Source: Thioalkalivibrio sp. HK1 (GTDB taxonomy: Bacteria; Pseudomonadota; Gammaproteobacteria; HK1). Taken from it: 37,358 nucleotides of DNA. Made by a program: the position numbers and the translations under genes. This document shows positions 8,826 through 18,046 of this stretch, in pieces (positions within the stretch are counted from its first letter, which is position 1; every line of letters starts with the position of its first letter). The stretch spans positions 1 to 37,358 of the forward strand of contig JFBG01000047.1 in NCBI GenBank assembly GCA_000583135.1, read 5' to 3'. The notes under the pieces are model-generated. The model did not search any database. It worked only from the letters and a program-made list of their open reading frames with translations, and had not been told where the DNA came from.

Positions 8826-9009
8826 GGGCTATGGATCTCAATCTGACCGTCAGAGCAACTGTTCTTGTTCGGGATTGGTGGACATCCGAAATTTGGACAT
8901 ATTCTCATCTCTCGATTTTTTTGAAACAGCGCTTAGATCTTGACTCAAAGAGAATTGTATATGAGTTTTGGTACAAAACAGAAAAATATCTAGGGACTGT
9001 GCGGAGCCG

Positions 9010-9038
9010 AGTATTGCGAAAATACAAGATGTTGTCAA
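9010..9038 (-). promoter_or_regulatory. Probable promoter of qatABCD
   Basis: On the minus strand TTGACA (9038-9033) and AATACT (9015-9010) are 17 bases apart. The -35 box overlaps the stop codon of the upstream jetD-like gene, which suggests that qat can be transcribed independently. A leader of roughly 180 AT-rich bases follows. Confidence 0.5.
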
Positions 9039-10048
9039 ATCGTTTCATTGAAAGGCTCGGCCATCAGCATCTCTTCGAGGGCGTCAGGGGTGCGGGGATC
9101 GAGGACGATGCGTTCTTGTTCGAGCCAAAGGCCTTGGGAGGCGAGTCGGCGGACTCGGGTGGGGGCGAAGGTGAGGTCGAGGTCTTGGGGCCAAACGGTT
9201 CTTTGGGCGGTGGTATCGGTGAGGTCGAACCAGAATTCGGGGAGGAACCATCTCAAGTCGGGGATGCGTTTTTGTAGGTGCAGCATGATGCGCACTCCGT
9301 TGGGGTCTATGTCGCCGAAGTGGATGACGGGGGTGTTTTCGATGGATTTTTCGATGCGATCGAGTAGGCGAGCGACGGTGGCGGTATCCCATCCGGGGAC
9401 GTATGCCAATAGCCAGCCCGGTGGGGGTGGCAGGTCGCGCCAAGCTCCCAAGTTTTCGATGAGGAGAACGGCGCGGATGCTGCCTTGGAAGGTGAGATCA
9501 TCGAGCAGGGCTCGTTCGGGGATGGATACTTCGCCGAGGATGGCGGCGACTTGGGCGAGATCGATGGTTCCCTTGGGCGTTCTTGCGGATAGATCGGACG
9601 GGGGGCGTAGCCTGATCGAGCCGTCTTGGGTGGGGGCGGTCTCGCCGAGGGCTTGTCTTCTGGATTCGGTCAGGGAGGCTTTGGAATGGGTGGCGACGAG
9701 GGATGCGGCGGTGCGGCGATTGATGCGTTCGGGGAGTTCTTCGGGGATGTCGGTGGCGCGCTTCATATCGCGCAGGCGGGAGTGGCCCTCGGGGGTCGGT
9801 GGCAATCCCGCGGTGTTCAAATCCGCGAGCACGCTTTGCCATTCGGGCCAGACTCGGTCGATGAGTTCGACAAGGCTCTCTCGGCGCTCTTCGACCAAGG
9901 CGATCTCTTTGCGGCGGCCGGTCAATCGTGTCCAAGGAAGGGCGGCGAGGGTGTCGTAAATCTCTCGCTGGGAGTGGCGGCGTTTGAGGGTGCCTCGGGA
10001 TACCAACTCCAGCAGGGCTAAGCGGGCGTCTTCATTCTCCCAGATCAT
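9035..10048 (-). CDS. JetD-like Toprim (topoisomerase VI A-type) nuclease subunit
   Basis: A 337-residue protein whose C-terminal half carries the Toprim pattern of JetD (DUF2220-type, related to topoisomerase VI subunit A and Spo11). The acidic residue is in LLIENLGAW (E198) and the DxD in HFGDIDPNGVRI (D246, D248). In Wadjet, JetD is the DNA-cleaving partner of a condensin-like JetABC complex that restricts circular plasmids. The gene follows mukB on the same strand after a 91-base gap, so it is probably the fourth gene of that operon. It is somewhat shorter than the roughly 390 residues I recall for JetD. The N-terminal half is helical and not recognisable in detail. The start at 10048 has only a weak ribosome site. 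The catalytic residues are present, so nuclease activity is plausible but inferred. Confidence 0.8.
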   Translation of the reverse strand: MIWENEDARLALLELVSRGTLKRRHSQREIYDTLAALPWTRLTGRRKEIALVEERRESLVELIDRVWPEWQSVLADLNTAGLPPTPEGHSRLRDMKRATDIPEELPERINRRTAASLVATHSKASLTESRRQALGETAPTQDGSIRLRPPSDLSARTPKGTIDLAQVAAILGEVSIPERALLDDLTFQGSIRAVLLIENLGAWRDLPPPPGWLLAYVPGWDTATVARLLDRIEKSIENTPVIHFGDIDPNGVRIMLHLQKRIPDLRWFLPEFWFDLTDTTAQRTVWPQDLDLTFAPTRVRRLASQGLWLEQERIVLDPRTPDALEEMLMAEPFNETI

Positions 10049-10139
10049 GCTTCGGGGCTCGCGCTTCGATCGCCGACGAATGCTTTATGAGGCTCAATGG
10101 ATTCCGAAGGCGCCAAGGGGCATGTTCTTCTTCGCCGGA

Positions 10140-13100
10140 TCACGAATCCGATCTCGCTCTTCGGCCGCTGACGATGACCGTCTCTCGACCCTCGCCGTCG
10201 CTTCGGCGTACCAAATGATAGGTGGTATTGCCGCCCGCCTTGGCGACCTCGGGGGCGGCGATCAGCAGTTGCAAGTCAAGTGCCCGGCATAAGTTGAATA
10301 GAACCCCGATATTGTCTTGGGAGAGGCGGTTGGCTTCGTCGAGGAATAAAAAGCGTAAGGAACCGTGGCTTCGTTTGCCGCGCAGCAGGTTGGCATCTCG
10401 CTCCCATTCGGTCAGCACCACCATCATCAATGCCGCGCCCACGCCGATGGCCTCGCCGGTGGAAAGGCGGGTGGGATTCGCCGCCTCCCAGTCGGTACCG
10501 GAACGACGACGGACCTGCACCTGCAATTCAATGTACTCGCGATAATCCAACAGTTGCAGGCCATCGTTGCGTTTACCGCCGCCGTAACAGGCGAAGATCT
10601 CTTCCAGAGCTTGCTCGACGGGCATGTTTTCATCGAAGAGCAGCCCCTGCACGGCACCTTTTTTGAGTGCATCGAGCACCTGATGCATGCGTTCGCCCCG
10701 CTCGAAGGTCACCCGAATCCGCTCGATGCTGCCGAAGTTGACCCCTTTGATATTCTGATTGAGACGGGAGAGTTGGGAGCGCGCCTTGCGGATTTGAACG
10801 TCGATCGCGCCGGCGACATCACTGCTTTCGCCGCGAAGGTCGTCCTCTTGCCGATCCAAACGCTCTTCCAAATCGGTCAATCGATCGCGCAGCCTTAGCA
10901 GCGCCTCTCGCGGATCGTCCACCTCCGCCACCTGCGCCGGCAAGCGGCGGCGCAGCCAATCGCGCACATCGAGCCACAGATCCAAGACGGTATCGGCGAA
11001 CCCTTCGGCATCGCCATCCATGGCGAACGCCTCGACCTTGGCGAGCAGATCTTGCGCCTTGTGAGCGTTTCGCAGTCTCTCTGCGAGCAACGCCCTTTGC
11101 TTATCGGACTCTTGCGCGAGATTGCCGAGGGCGCGGCGGGGCATCGGGGCATCGCTCGCCTCACCGTCTTCGGATGCAAGGACGCCCGGATGCAGGTTTT
11201 TCTCGGCCACCGTCGCTTGCAGGCGCTCCCAGCGTTCGATCATCGGGATGGAGTCTCGTTGCTCGGCGGCGGCCTTTTCCTTCGCATCATTGCACTCCTT
11301 TTCCGCCTGCCTGCGCTCGGAATCGCGGGCGCCTTTATCCGTCATCAATGCATTGTGCGATGCTTGCACCGAGTGCATCTCCTCTTGCAACCGGTGCACC
11401 TGCTCGCGCGCGGACTCGAGGGCGGCGGGCGTGGGATCGGCAACTCCGAGTTCGTCGAAGCGCCGCTGCGCCGCGCGGTGCTGTTCGAGCGCCGCCCGAC
11501 GCACACCATCGGCACTCTGCCAGGAAGCCTTGGCATCATCGAAGGCGTTTTCGGCCGATTCAAAGGCCGCTTCGGCCTCGTCAAGGGCCGCCTTCGTTTG
11601 CCGATCCCGCTCTTCGAAGACCGGAGCCAGCGATCGCTTCTCTTCGAGGGCCGCCGGGGCATCCTCCCAACCGAGGGCATCGACATTGTCGGCGACGAAC
11701 TCCATGGACTCGATCGCGGTATCCAAGCGATCGCGCTCATCCGAAAGGTGTTTCAGCTCGGCTTCGAGGTTTGATGCCTCTTCCGGCGAAAGCGGCGGGC
11801 TCCTTAATATGTGGAGGCGATCTTGGACAACCTGAGCCGCCTTTGCGCAGCGCCGGACTTCGGCCTGCGCCTTTTTCGCCTCTTCGTGCTCGCGCTCGAG
11901 GGTGTTGCGCCGGTGGGCATGGTCGGGGGGATCGAGCAATAGCGCGGCGGCGAGCAGTTCGCGCAAGGACTCGATGCCGGGCTCGATGATGCGGGCTTCG
12001 TTCCGAGCCCGGTCGGCATCGGCGAGGTGGCTCTCCTGCTGCTTGTCGAGCCCCGCTATCCGGCGACGGACCGATGCCAGCATCGATGCCGGATCGCCCT
12101 CCAGCCATAAGGCTTGTCCGGCAAGCAAGGCCTCGCTCGCATCGGCCAAGCGCTCGAGGCGGCGGCGCTTCTTACGCACTTCATCGACCTTGGTATCCGA
12201 TGCATCGGCCTCGGTGCGCAGTTCCTCGGCGCGTTTTTCGCGCGCCTTTCGACCCAGCCGCGGGCGGGTCGGGATCCTCGTGATGCGGGTGGCTTGCACT
12301 TCGTTGACGATGATGTCCTTGGGGTTTGAGTTCGCGGCAGGGACGCTTGCGGGGGATAGGCTTGCCGGGGATGCGTTCGCCGACGGGGTGGCCGCTCCCT
12401 CGATTCGCTTCGCCTTCTTTGCTTGCCCGACTCTCCTCGCCGAGGCCGCAGCGCCGTTCGCAGCGCCCGCGCCGAGGCCCGACATATCCTCGTCTCGGCC
12501 AACGAGCCAGATATCATGAAGGGAGTCGGGGCGATCGCGAATCTCCTCGCAAGCCATGACCGCTGCCGGATCGTCCACGACCAACGCTTGGACCAGCGGC
12601 CCCAATCTGGCCTCCAGCACGGCGGCATCTTCGATGGACGCATCCTCGAAGGCTCCGGCCAGGAGCTCCGCCTCCAAGCGATCTTTGAGCCGCAGCAGCT
12701 CGGGATCGAAAGGTCCGCCCGACGCCAGGAGTTCTCGCGCCTGCGCTCTTAGATCCTCTTGCTTTGCAACGAGTTCCGCCTCGCTCGCCTTGATCTCTTC
12801 CAAGCGCTGCATCACCGTCGTTCGCGCCGCCTTGATATCTGAAAGCGTTTTCAAGGCGTTTTGGGGCGCATCGGGGGATGATTCGGTGGGCGAGTCGGGG
12901 GACGAATCGGGAATATCTTCCGCCAGATAATCGATCAGATATCGGGCATGGGCCGCAAGTTCGCGCCAGATCGGTTCGCTGTCTTCGATCTCTTTTTGTC
13001 GGGCGCGAGCCGCATCCAGCAAGCGCCGACGCTCTTGCGCCTGCGCCTCCATCTCGCGGGCTCGCTCCAACAATCGCTCTCGCTCCTTCTCCTTATCTCC

Positions 13101-14798
13101 CAATCGCTCGGTGATCTCGATGCGGGCGGGGCGCGTACCGGAAAGGGCAAGCCCTAAAGCCCGGGCTTGCTCCTTGGCCTTGGCTTGGCGCTCGGCGAGA
13201 TCGCAAGCCCGCTCGAGTTCGGCGGCGATCTCATCGAGGCGATCGAGCAAGGCTTCCTGTTTGCGAAAGCGATGAAGGCGCTTCGATGCGGTATCGAAGA
13301 CGGCATCGGGCTCGATGGTTGCATCGCCCTCGGTTCCATCACTCATCGACCCCTCGCCCATGAACATCAGCGCCTCGAAGGCGGCGGTGTAGGCTTGCCG
13401 GTGGGCATCGTGGTCGGCGAGCCTTTGCTTGGCATCTCGCCGGGAGCGGTCGGTGTTTTCGAGCCGGACCTTGGTCCTTGCCAAAAGATCGGCGATTGTC
13501 TCGGGAGCGAGATCGTCGATTTCGAGTAGCCGCTGCGCTCGGTGTTTGTGGCGCTGCGCTTGTCGATAGGCTCCGGCGCGGCGATGCAGATCGTTATAGC
13601 CTTGTTGAAAATCGATCAGGCCTTCCGATGATGCTTTGCGTTCTTCCCGACGGCGATCTCTGGTTTTGCGGCACTGGGCTTGGGTCTCTTCTCGCTCTTT
13701 GCGCTCATGCGCCGCCTTTTGCGTTCGCTCGGAGGCAATCGCCAACTCCTCGCTCCGGCGGGTCACTTCATCGGCCGCTGACAGGGCTCTTTCAAGGCGC
13801 GAGCGTCTTTCTTGTGCAGCATCGATCTGCGACTTCAATGCCTCTTGATAAGCCCCCTTTTCCTCGAGTGCCTTGCAAACGCGGGCGTATCGATCTTGGG
13901 CTTGGGCAAGGCGTTCATTCGCTTTGCGATGCGCCTCTTTCGCCTCGGCCACGCGCCGGGCGTGTTTTTCGGCCCGCTCGCGGGTGGCGAAGAAGGCCGC
14001 GGCGAACATGGCCTGCCCCGCCTCGAAGACATCGCCGATCTCTTTTTGCAACTGCTGCGATTGCCGGACCTCGGTGCGCGTTCGCCGGCAGGCATCGAGG
14101 TTGGACTTCATACGCTGCAAGGTGTCGGCAAGCCCACTCTCCTCTTTGAACAAGAAGGAGCGCAACTCCGATGTGATCGCCCGCGAGATGCCGCCGGTCA
14201 TGCTGGTCCTTAGCATCTCGTTGAACTTGCCGCGCTCCTCGTTCGTTCCCAATCGCAGCGGCGTGACGCCGTGCTCGAAAAGGGCCGCGAAATATTCGCG
14301 CACACTGCCGAAGAGTTGTAAGCGACCGCCGTTGCGAGCGGCGTTCTCGCGCAACTCGTCGATCTCGGGAACGACCTCGTCATCGCCTTGAGCCAGCAAG
14401 AGCACATCTTGCAGGCGAACGGCCGCATCGAGGTCGGTGATGATGAAGGGCTTGGTATCGACCGTGGGCTCGCTCTTTTTCTCCAAGTGCACCCCGGCGA
14501 TGAGCCGCCGACCGGAGGCGATGGAGAAATCGATGACCGAGTATGCCGGGCGGCCGGGTTCGCCCAAGCGCCCCCAGATCCCCTTGTCTCCGCCGGTCGC
14601 ACCGGTCTCGCCCAAGTTGGTGAAGCGCAATCGGGACATATCCGGCAAGAGCACGAGATAGGCTGCGATCATCACCGTGGTCTTGCCCGCTCCGTTGCTC
14701 CCTTCGAGGGCGGTTACGTGGCGGTCCATGAGGTAGCGTTCGTAGAAGACGCCCCTCCAATTGACGAGGGCGAGGGCTTGGACGTGGGTACGGCTCAT
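10140..14798 (-). CDS. mukB: MukB/JetC-type SMC condensin ATPase, 1552 residues
   Basis: Residues near the start match MukB heads: ALVNWRGVFY, the Walker A motif EGSNGAGKTT (about 32-41), and LRFTNLGETGATGGDKGIWG. The C-terminal head has the MukB signature LSTGEAIGVG followed by the Walker B region LRFLFLDEANRL and LLIAAPE, and the preceding segment LNQNIKGVNFGSIERIRV is also MukB-like. Two very long coiled coils flank a hinge recognisable by EDASIEDAAVLEARLGPLVQALVV. The length is close to E. coli MukB (1486) and far above the roughly 1100 I recall for JetC. The hinge contains an extra Ala/Ser/Pro-rich stretch. Its ATG at 14798 overlaps the mukE stop (ATGA); the frame is open further upstream but that is mukE sequence. 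The protein should form an ATP-driven DNA-loop-extruding complex with MukF and MukE. Confidence 0.9.
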   Translation of the reverse strand: MSRTHVQALALVNWRGVFYERYLMDRHVTALEGSNGAGKTTVMIAAYLVLLPDMSRLRFTNLGETGATGGDKGIWGRLGEPGRPAYSVIDFSIASGRRLIAGVHLEKKSEPTVDTKPFIITDLDAAVRLQDVLLLAQGDDEVVPEIDELRENAARNGGRLQLFGSVREYFAALFEHGVTPLRLGTNEERGKFNEMLRTSMTGGISRAITSELRSFLFKEESGLADTLQRMKSNLDACRRTRTEVRQSQQLQKEIGDVFEAGQAMFAAAFFATRERAEKHARRVAEAKEAHRKANERLAQAQDRYARVCKALEEKGAYQEALKSQIDAAQERRSRLERALSAADEVTRRSEELAIASERTQKAAHERKEREETQAQCRKTRDRRREERKASSEGLIDFQQGYNDLHRRAGAYRQAQRHKHRAQRLLEIDDLAPETIADLLARTKVRLENTDRSRRDAKQRLADHDAHRQAYTAAFEALMFMGEGSMSDGTEGDATIEPDAVFDTASKRLHRFRKQEALLDRLDEIAAELERACDLAERQAKAKEQARALGLALSGTRPARIEITERLGDKEKERERLLERAREMEAQAQERRRLLDAARARQKEIEDSEPIWRELAAHARYLIDYLAEDIPDSSPDSPTESSPDAPQNALKTLSDIKAARTTVMQRLEEIKASEAELVAKQEDLRAQARELLASGGPFDPELLRLKDRLEAELLAGAFEDASIEDAAVLEARLGPLVQALVVDDPAAVMACEEIRDRPDSLHDIWLVGRDEDMSGLGAGAANGAAASARRVGQAKKAKRIEGAATPSANASPASLSPASVPAANSNPKDIIVNEVQATRITRIPTRPRLGRKAREKRAEELRTEADASDTKVDEVRKKRRRLERLADASEALLAGQALWLEGDPASMLASVRRRIAGLDKQQESHLADADRARNEARIIEPGIESLRELLAAALLLDPPDHAHRRNTLEREHEEAKKAQAEVRRCAKAAQVVQDRLHILRSPPLSPEEASNLEAELKHLSDERDRLDTAIESMEFVADNVDALGWEDAPAALEEKRSLAPVFEERDRQTKAALDEAEAAFESAENAFDDAKASWQSADGVRRAALEQHRAAQRRFDELGVADPTPAALESAREQVHRLQEEMHSVQASHNALMTDKGARDSERRQAEKECNDAKEKAAAEQRDSIPMIERWERLQATVAEKNLHPGVLASEDGEASDAPMPRRALGNLAQESDKQRALLAERLRNAHKAQDLLAKVEAFAMDGDAEGFADTVLDLWLDVRDWLRRRLPAQVAEVDDPREALLRLRDRLTDLEERLDRQEDDLRGESSDVAGAIDVQIRKARSQLSRLNQNIKGVNFGSIERIRVTFERGERMHQVLDALKKGAVQGLLFDENMPVEQALEEIFACYGGGKRNDGLQLLDYREYIELQVQVRRRSGTDWEAANPTRLSTGEAIGVGAALMMVVLTEWERDANLLRGKRSHGSLRFLFLDEANRLSQDNIGVLFNLCRALDLQLLIAAPEVAKAGGNTTYHLVRRSDGEGRETVIVSGRRARSDS

Positions 14799-15508
14799 GC
14801 ACTCGTCTCCGGTTCGTCTTCGGGGGCTTCGTCTTCCGCCTCCGGATCGCTCGGGTCGACGCCGGGGTCGGCATTGAGATCGGCATCGTCGAGATCGATC
14901 TCCCCGCTTGCGACCAAACGCTCCAATGCGGCGGAGCAATCTTTCGATCCCCGCACCGGCTCGACAAAACGCATCAATGACGGGCGAAGGCGAAGCCTTC
15001 CTCCATCGAGGGTGTCGATGAAGCCGAGCTCCGCAAGCCTTCTCAATGCTTCGGCGACCTTGTTGCGGATGATCTCGGCGAAGATCCGCTCGTTGAATTT
15101 TTTGCGCCGACGGGGATCGAGGATGCGCACGAGCGTTTCCGCCCCCAACATCCCTTGGAGCCTTTGTAGAAGAGTTTGGCGTTCGACCACGCCTGCGTAT
15201 TGCAAGGCCGCAGGATCCAAGTACATCAGCGCAAGGGTCTGGCCGATGAGCATCTCGCCGGTGGATAGCCGCCTTCGGTCGAGCCGATCTCCCGAGGGCA
15301 AGAGATAGAAATAGCCGTCCGATGGATGCACCAACTCGCAGCCGAAGCGCCGATAGAAGGGCTCCAAGTGATCCAAGGCATCGATGAGGTATTGATAGGC
15401 GGTGCCATCGTCCAAGCTCAGATGGCGCCCGCGGCGCAAGGCGAGATCCACCCCCGGGAAATGCTCGTCGGCGATGGCTTCTTCCAGCGATTCGAAGGAG
15501 GATGTCAT
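14795..15508 (-). CDS. mukE: MukE/JetB-type condensin kite subunit
   Basis: This 237-residue winged-helix kite protein would bind the MukF linker and DNA in the condensin complex. The matches to E. coli MukE (234 residues) are visible along the whole length: HFPGVDLALRRGRHLSLDD near residue 15, LEPFYRRFGCELVHPSDGYF, then YLLPSGDRL, and ALRRLAELGFI followed by LRPSLMRFVEPVRG. The tail is acidic and disordered, also typical. I chose the ATG at 15508, with GGAGGAT-type pairing just before it. The frame stays open to 15649 but that part only encodes low-complexity sequence over the mukF tail. The start overlaps the mukF stop (ATGA) and the end overlaps the mukB start, so the three genes are translationally coupled. 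Confidence 0.88.
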   Translation of the reverse strand: MTSSFESLEEAIADEHFPGVDLALRRGRHLSLDDGTAYQYLIDALDHLEPFYRRFGCELVHPSDGYFYLLPSGDRLDRRRLSTGEMLIGQTLALMYLDPAALQYAGVVERQTLLQRLQGMLGAETLVRILDPRRRKKFNERIFAEIIRNKVAEALRRLAELGFIDTLDGGRLRLRPSLMRFVEPVRGSKDCSAALERLVASGEIDLDDADLNADPGVDPSDPEAEDEAPEDEPETSA

Positions 15509-16890
15509 CGCTTCGGCGCTCGCTCCGGCTCCGGCTCCGGCTCTGGCCGGGGTACCCGCGGGGATGCCGGCCGGGGTGCTTGCCCGAGCGCTCGCTCTTT
15601 CGATAGATCCCAATCCTCGAGTTCCAGATCGGGCATGACGGCCCGCCACGGCCGCTCGCGACCGCTGCGCACCGAGGCGATGCCGGCGAGCGCATCGGCC
15701 ACGCGACCGGCGGCGATGTAGTGCTTATGCGCCGGCAGTTCGGCCAATACGCGCTCGGTGATCTCGGCCAATGTCTCGGCTCCCTCGCTCAAAGACGCCT
15801 CGACCAAAGCCTTGACCGATACATCGATATCCAACTCGCTATCGGGATCCACGAGATCCGGCGAGACCTCCCGCTCCATGCGCGGCCTCATGACCGCCGG
15901 ACGCTCCACCCGCGATTCGACCGGGCGCAGCAGCCGGATCGAGGGCGTTGACGCCACGAACAACCGAAAGCGGGGCGAGGGTCGGTTCATGATGAGATCG
16001 CGCAATCGCTGACTCAACGCCCGATCCGGATCGAGGCGCACGACATCTCGAAGATAGCGATGAACATACTGATAGTAATCCGACCATGCCCGCTGCCTTT
16101 CGCGGCCCCAAGCGCCGATGCGATCGATATGCTCGATCAGGCGTTGCGCGGCCTCCTCGGGCACGGTTTGATCCGCCTTGGATGCCTCGCTTTGAATGTC
16201 TTGCAGCAAGGCGAGGAGGTGATGCGTATCACGAAGGAGAACCTCGTTGAGTTCTCTTAGCGTCTCGGTCGTCGTATCGAGCAGGGCTTGGGACCGATCG
16301 ACCGCGCCGAACCAATCGGCCTGCAAGAGATCGGCGATTTCCCTTTGCACCTCCTCTTGCCGAGCATCGAGACCGCGCTGCCGACGCTCGATACCGCCGA
16401 CGAGATCGCCGACCGTTACCTGCAGCGGGGCCGCCACCTTCTCTTGCCAAGCCTGTTCGGTGTCGGCGTGCTTGACGGCAGCGAGGATCTCGGTGAGATG
16501 AGACCGCAGCGTACCCGTGAGCAGGCTCAGACTCTCGCGCGTCAGCCTCTCGTCATCGAAGAAAAACTCGACGATCGAAGTCGCCAGCCGCGTCAGCGAA
16601 TAATCGCCGGGCCTGATGATGCCCGACCCATCCACCCGAGCCAACAAGCGCTGATCGCGAAGCCGCTGAATGGTATAGGTCGCCCTCACCCGCGGCCGCT
16701 CCGTATCGGGCTCGACCACTTCGCAAACCTGCTCGAATAGATCGATGAGCGTGTCCTCTTCCAAAGAATCGACCGACCGCTTGCTCCGCAGATAAAGACC
16801 CGCCAAGAAACACAAGTCAAGGGTCTTCAAATCCAGCTGAACGCTATCTCGCACAAGAGCGGAAATCAGTCGATTCGCATCCGACGACAT
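15505..16890 (-). CDS. mukF: MukF/JetA-type kleisin
   Basis: A 461-residue kleisin of the MukF family (E. coli 440). The N-terminal winged helix (about 20-110) holds RLRDQRLLARVDG, followed by the helical section WQEKVAAPLQVTVGDLVGGI, then EVQREIADLLQADWFGAVD and TTTETLRELNEVLL, which track MukF closely. The C-terminal winged helix should contact the MukB head. An extra Pro/Glu/Arg tail (PEPEPEPE, from a CTCCGG hexamer repeat at 15523-15546) is unusual. The ATG is preceded by AGGAG at about 8 bases. It is the first gene of mukF-mukE-mukB-jetD, the same order as jetABCD and as mukFEB of E. coli. Confidence 0.88.
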   Translation of the reverse strand: MSSDANRLISALVRDSVQLDLKTLDLCFLAGLYLRSKRSVDSLEEDTLIDLFEQVCEVVEPDTERPRVRATYTIQRLRDQRLLARVDGSGIIRPGDYSLTRLATSIVEFFFDDERLTRESLSLLTGTLRSHLTEILAAVKHADTEQAWQEKVAAPLQVTVGDLVGGIERRQRGLDARQEEVQREIADLLQADWFGAVDRSQALLDTTTETLRELNEVLLRDTHHLLALLQDIQSEASKADQTVPEEAAQRLIEHIDRIGAWGRERQRAWSDYYQYVHRYLRDVVRLDPDRALSQRLRDLIMNRPSPRFRLFVASTPSIRLLRPVESRVERPAVMRPRMEREVSPDLVDPDSELDIDVSVKALVEASLSEGAETLAEITERVLAELPAHKHYIAAGRVADALAGIASVRSGRERPWRAVMPDLELEDWDLSKERALGQAPRPASPRVPRPEPEPEPERAPKR

Positions 16891-17213
16891 CGCAGGCTCC
16901 TAGCCAATCATCAGTGCACCGCGGGGCTCTTGCAGGGTTATCCGGTGATATCCGCGGGGTGCTTGGGGGGATTCGGTTTTTGGCCAATCTAAGGGATGAA
17001 AGTGCAACATTGACCACAGTAAAGTATCCTATCGATGTATTTTATGCTCATCCTTGGTAACAACCCCCGCCTCGGAGTATCTGGGAAACCCAATTAAGAC
17101 CCGATCCAAAATCCGATCATAGGTGATAACGGGCGTTCCATAACAAAGCAGACATTCGACCGCTTCTTCGTAAACTCGATACCGAATTCGGCTCGCTGAC
17201 AAGGGAGCACGCC
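16891..17213. other. Divergent intergenic region upstream of mukF
   Basis: About 320 bases between the mukF start (minus) and a secreted ankyrin-type gene (plus). Promoters for both must lie here, but no near-consensus pair is convincing. A 64-codon minus-strand frame (17029-17223) overlaps the start of the next gene and has no recognisable product. Confidence 0.4.
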
Positions 17214-17975
17214 ATGAAGTCAATCTTGAAGGTTTTCACGTCGATCACCTTGGTGTTGCTGATCGGGTGCATAGGCTCAACCACCCCGGTTTCAGTCCAT
17301 GCCGAGTGGATAACCGAAAGCCATTCGGACGATCCGCCCTATTTCTACATCGAGAACTACCGGGGCGATGCCCTCGCTTTCGGGTGCTTCGACCCCGGCG
17401 AGCCCGGCGACGGCGTGCGATTCTTCGTCGAGCTCTATTCCGATTCACTGGCATGGGTGTCGGAACCGGTCAATGTCGAGCATCCATCCTCTTCACTCGG
17501 ATTCTCTCGATGGCATCCGAACGATGAGAACGATCCGAACGGTCTCGTCTTACTGTTCCAAAACGACGATCACCTCCTATCGGCCGTCGAGGTGATCGGT
17601 GATTGGCTCTCACTCGAAGTCGAAGGCACCAGCTATCTGTTTCACACCCGCGGCATCGAACAACAATCGCTCGATCTCTTGGTAAGATGTCGTCTCTTCG
17701 AGTCCCAGTTTGTCGATGATCCCTACCGAACGCCAGAGGCATCGAACGAGAGCGCCCCCAATCAATCGGAGTATGGCGATACCCCGTTACACGCGGCAAT
17801 CCGTGACGGCGACGATGCCCGAGCACGCTCGCTCATCGCGACAATGACACGTGCAGATCTTTGTACGAAAAACGCGCTTGAACAAACCCCTTATGACTTG
17901 GCCACCATCTTTGACCTGACCAACATCCAACTCATCTTGATGCAGCTCGAAGCGGCCTATCAGTGCCGACGATAG
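17214..17975 (+). CDS. Exported protein with C-terminal ankyrin-like repeat
   Basis: This 253-residue protein begins with a signal sequence (KSILKVFTSITLVLLIGC). The LIGC tetrad at residues 16-19 fits a lipobox, but a signal peptidase I site after VHA is also possible, so lipoprotein status is uncertain. The middle domain (about 40-165) is beta-rich without a recognised family. The C-terminus has one clear ankyrin unit (YGDTPLHAAIRDGDDARARSLI) and a second partial one. AAGGGAG precedes the ATG at about 9 bases. It is convergent with the downstream AbiEi gene and divergent from mukF. Function unknown. The envelope location and ankyrin unit suggest a protein-binding role. Confidence 0.75.
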   Translation: MKSILKVFTSITLVLLIGCIGSTTPVSVHAEWITESHSDDPPYFYIENYRGDALAFGCFDPGEPGDGVRFFVELYSDSLAWVSEPVNVEHPSSSLGFSRWHPNDENDPNGLVLLFQNDDHLLSAVEVIGDWLSLEVEGTSYLFHTRGIEQQSLDLLVRCRLFESQFVDDPYRTPEASNESAPNQSEYGDTPLHAAIRDGDDARARSLIATMTRADLCTKNALEQTPYDLATIFDLTNIQLILMQLEAAYQCRR

Positions 17976-18046
17976 GCGGGAGATGATCAAGAAACCATCC
18001 GACATCGGGCTATCATGATGTGATATCACCGACATTCTCGATTCTC

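Noticed and set aside
10140..15695. A single 1851-codon frame read as one giant protein
   Set aside because: The part upstream of 14798 is an alternative frame of mukE. MukB homology starts at the ATG that overlaps the mukE stop.
17029..17223. 64-codon minus-strand frame upstream of mukF
   Set aside because: It overlaps the start of the exported ankyrin gene, has no clear ribosome site and no recognisable family.
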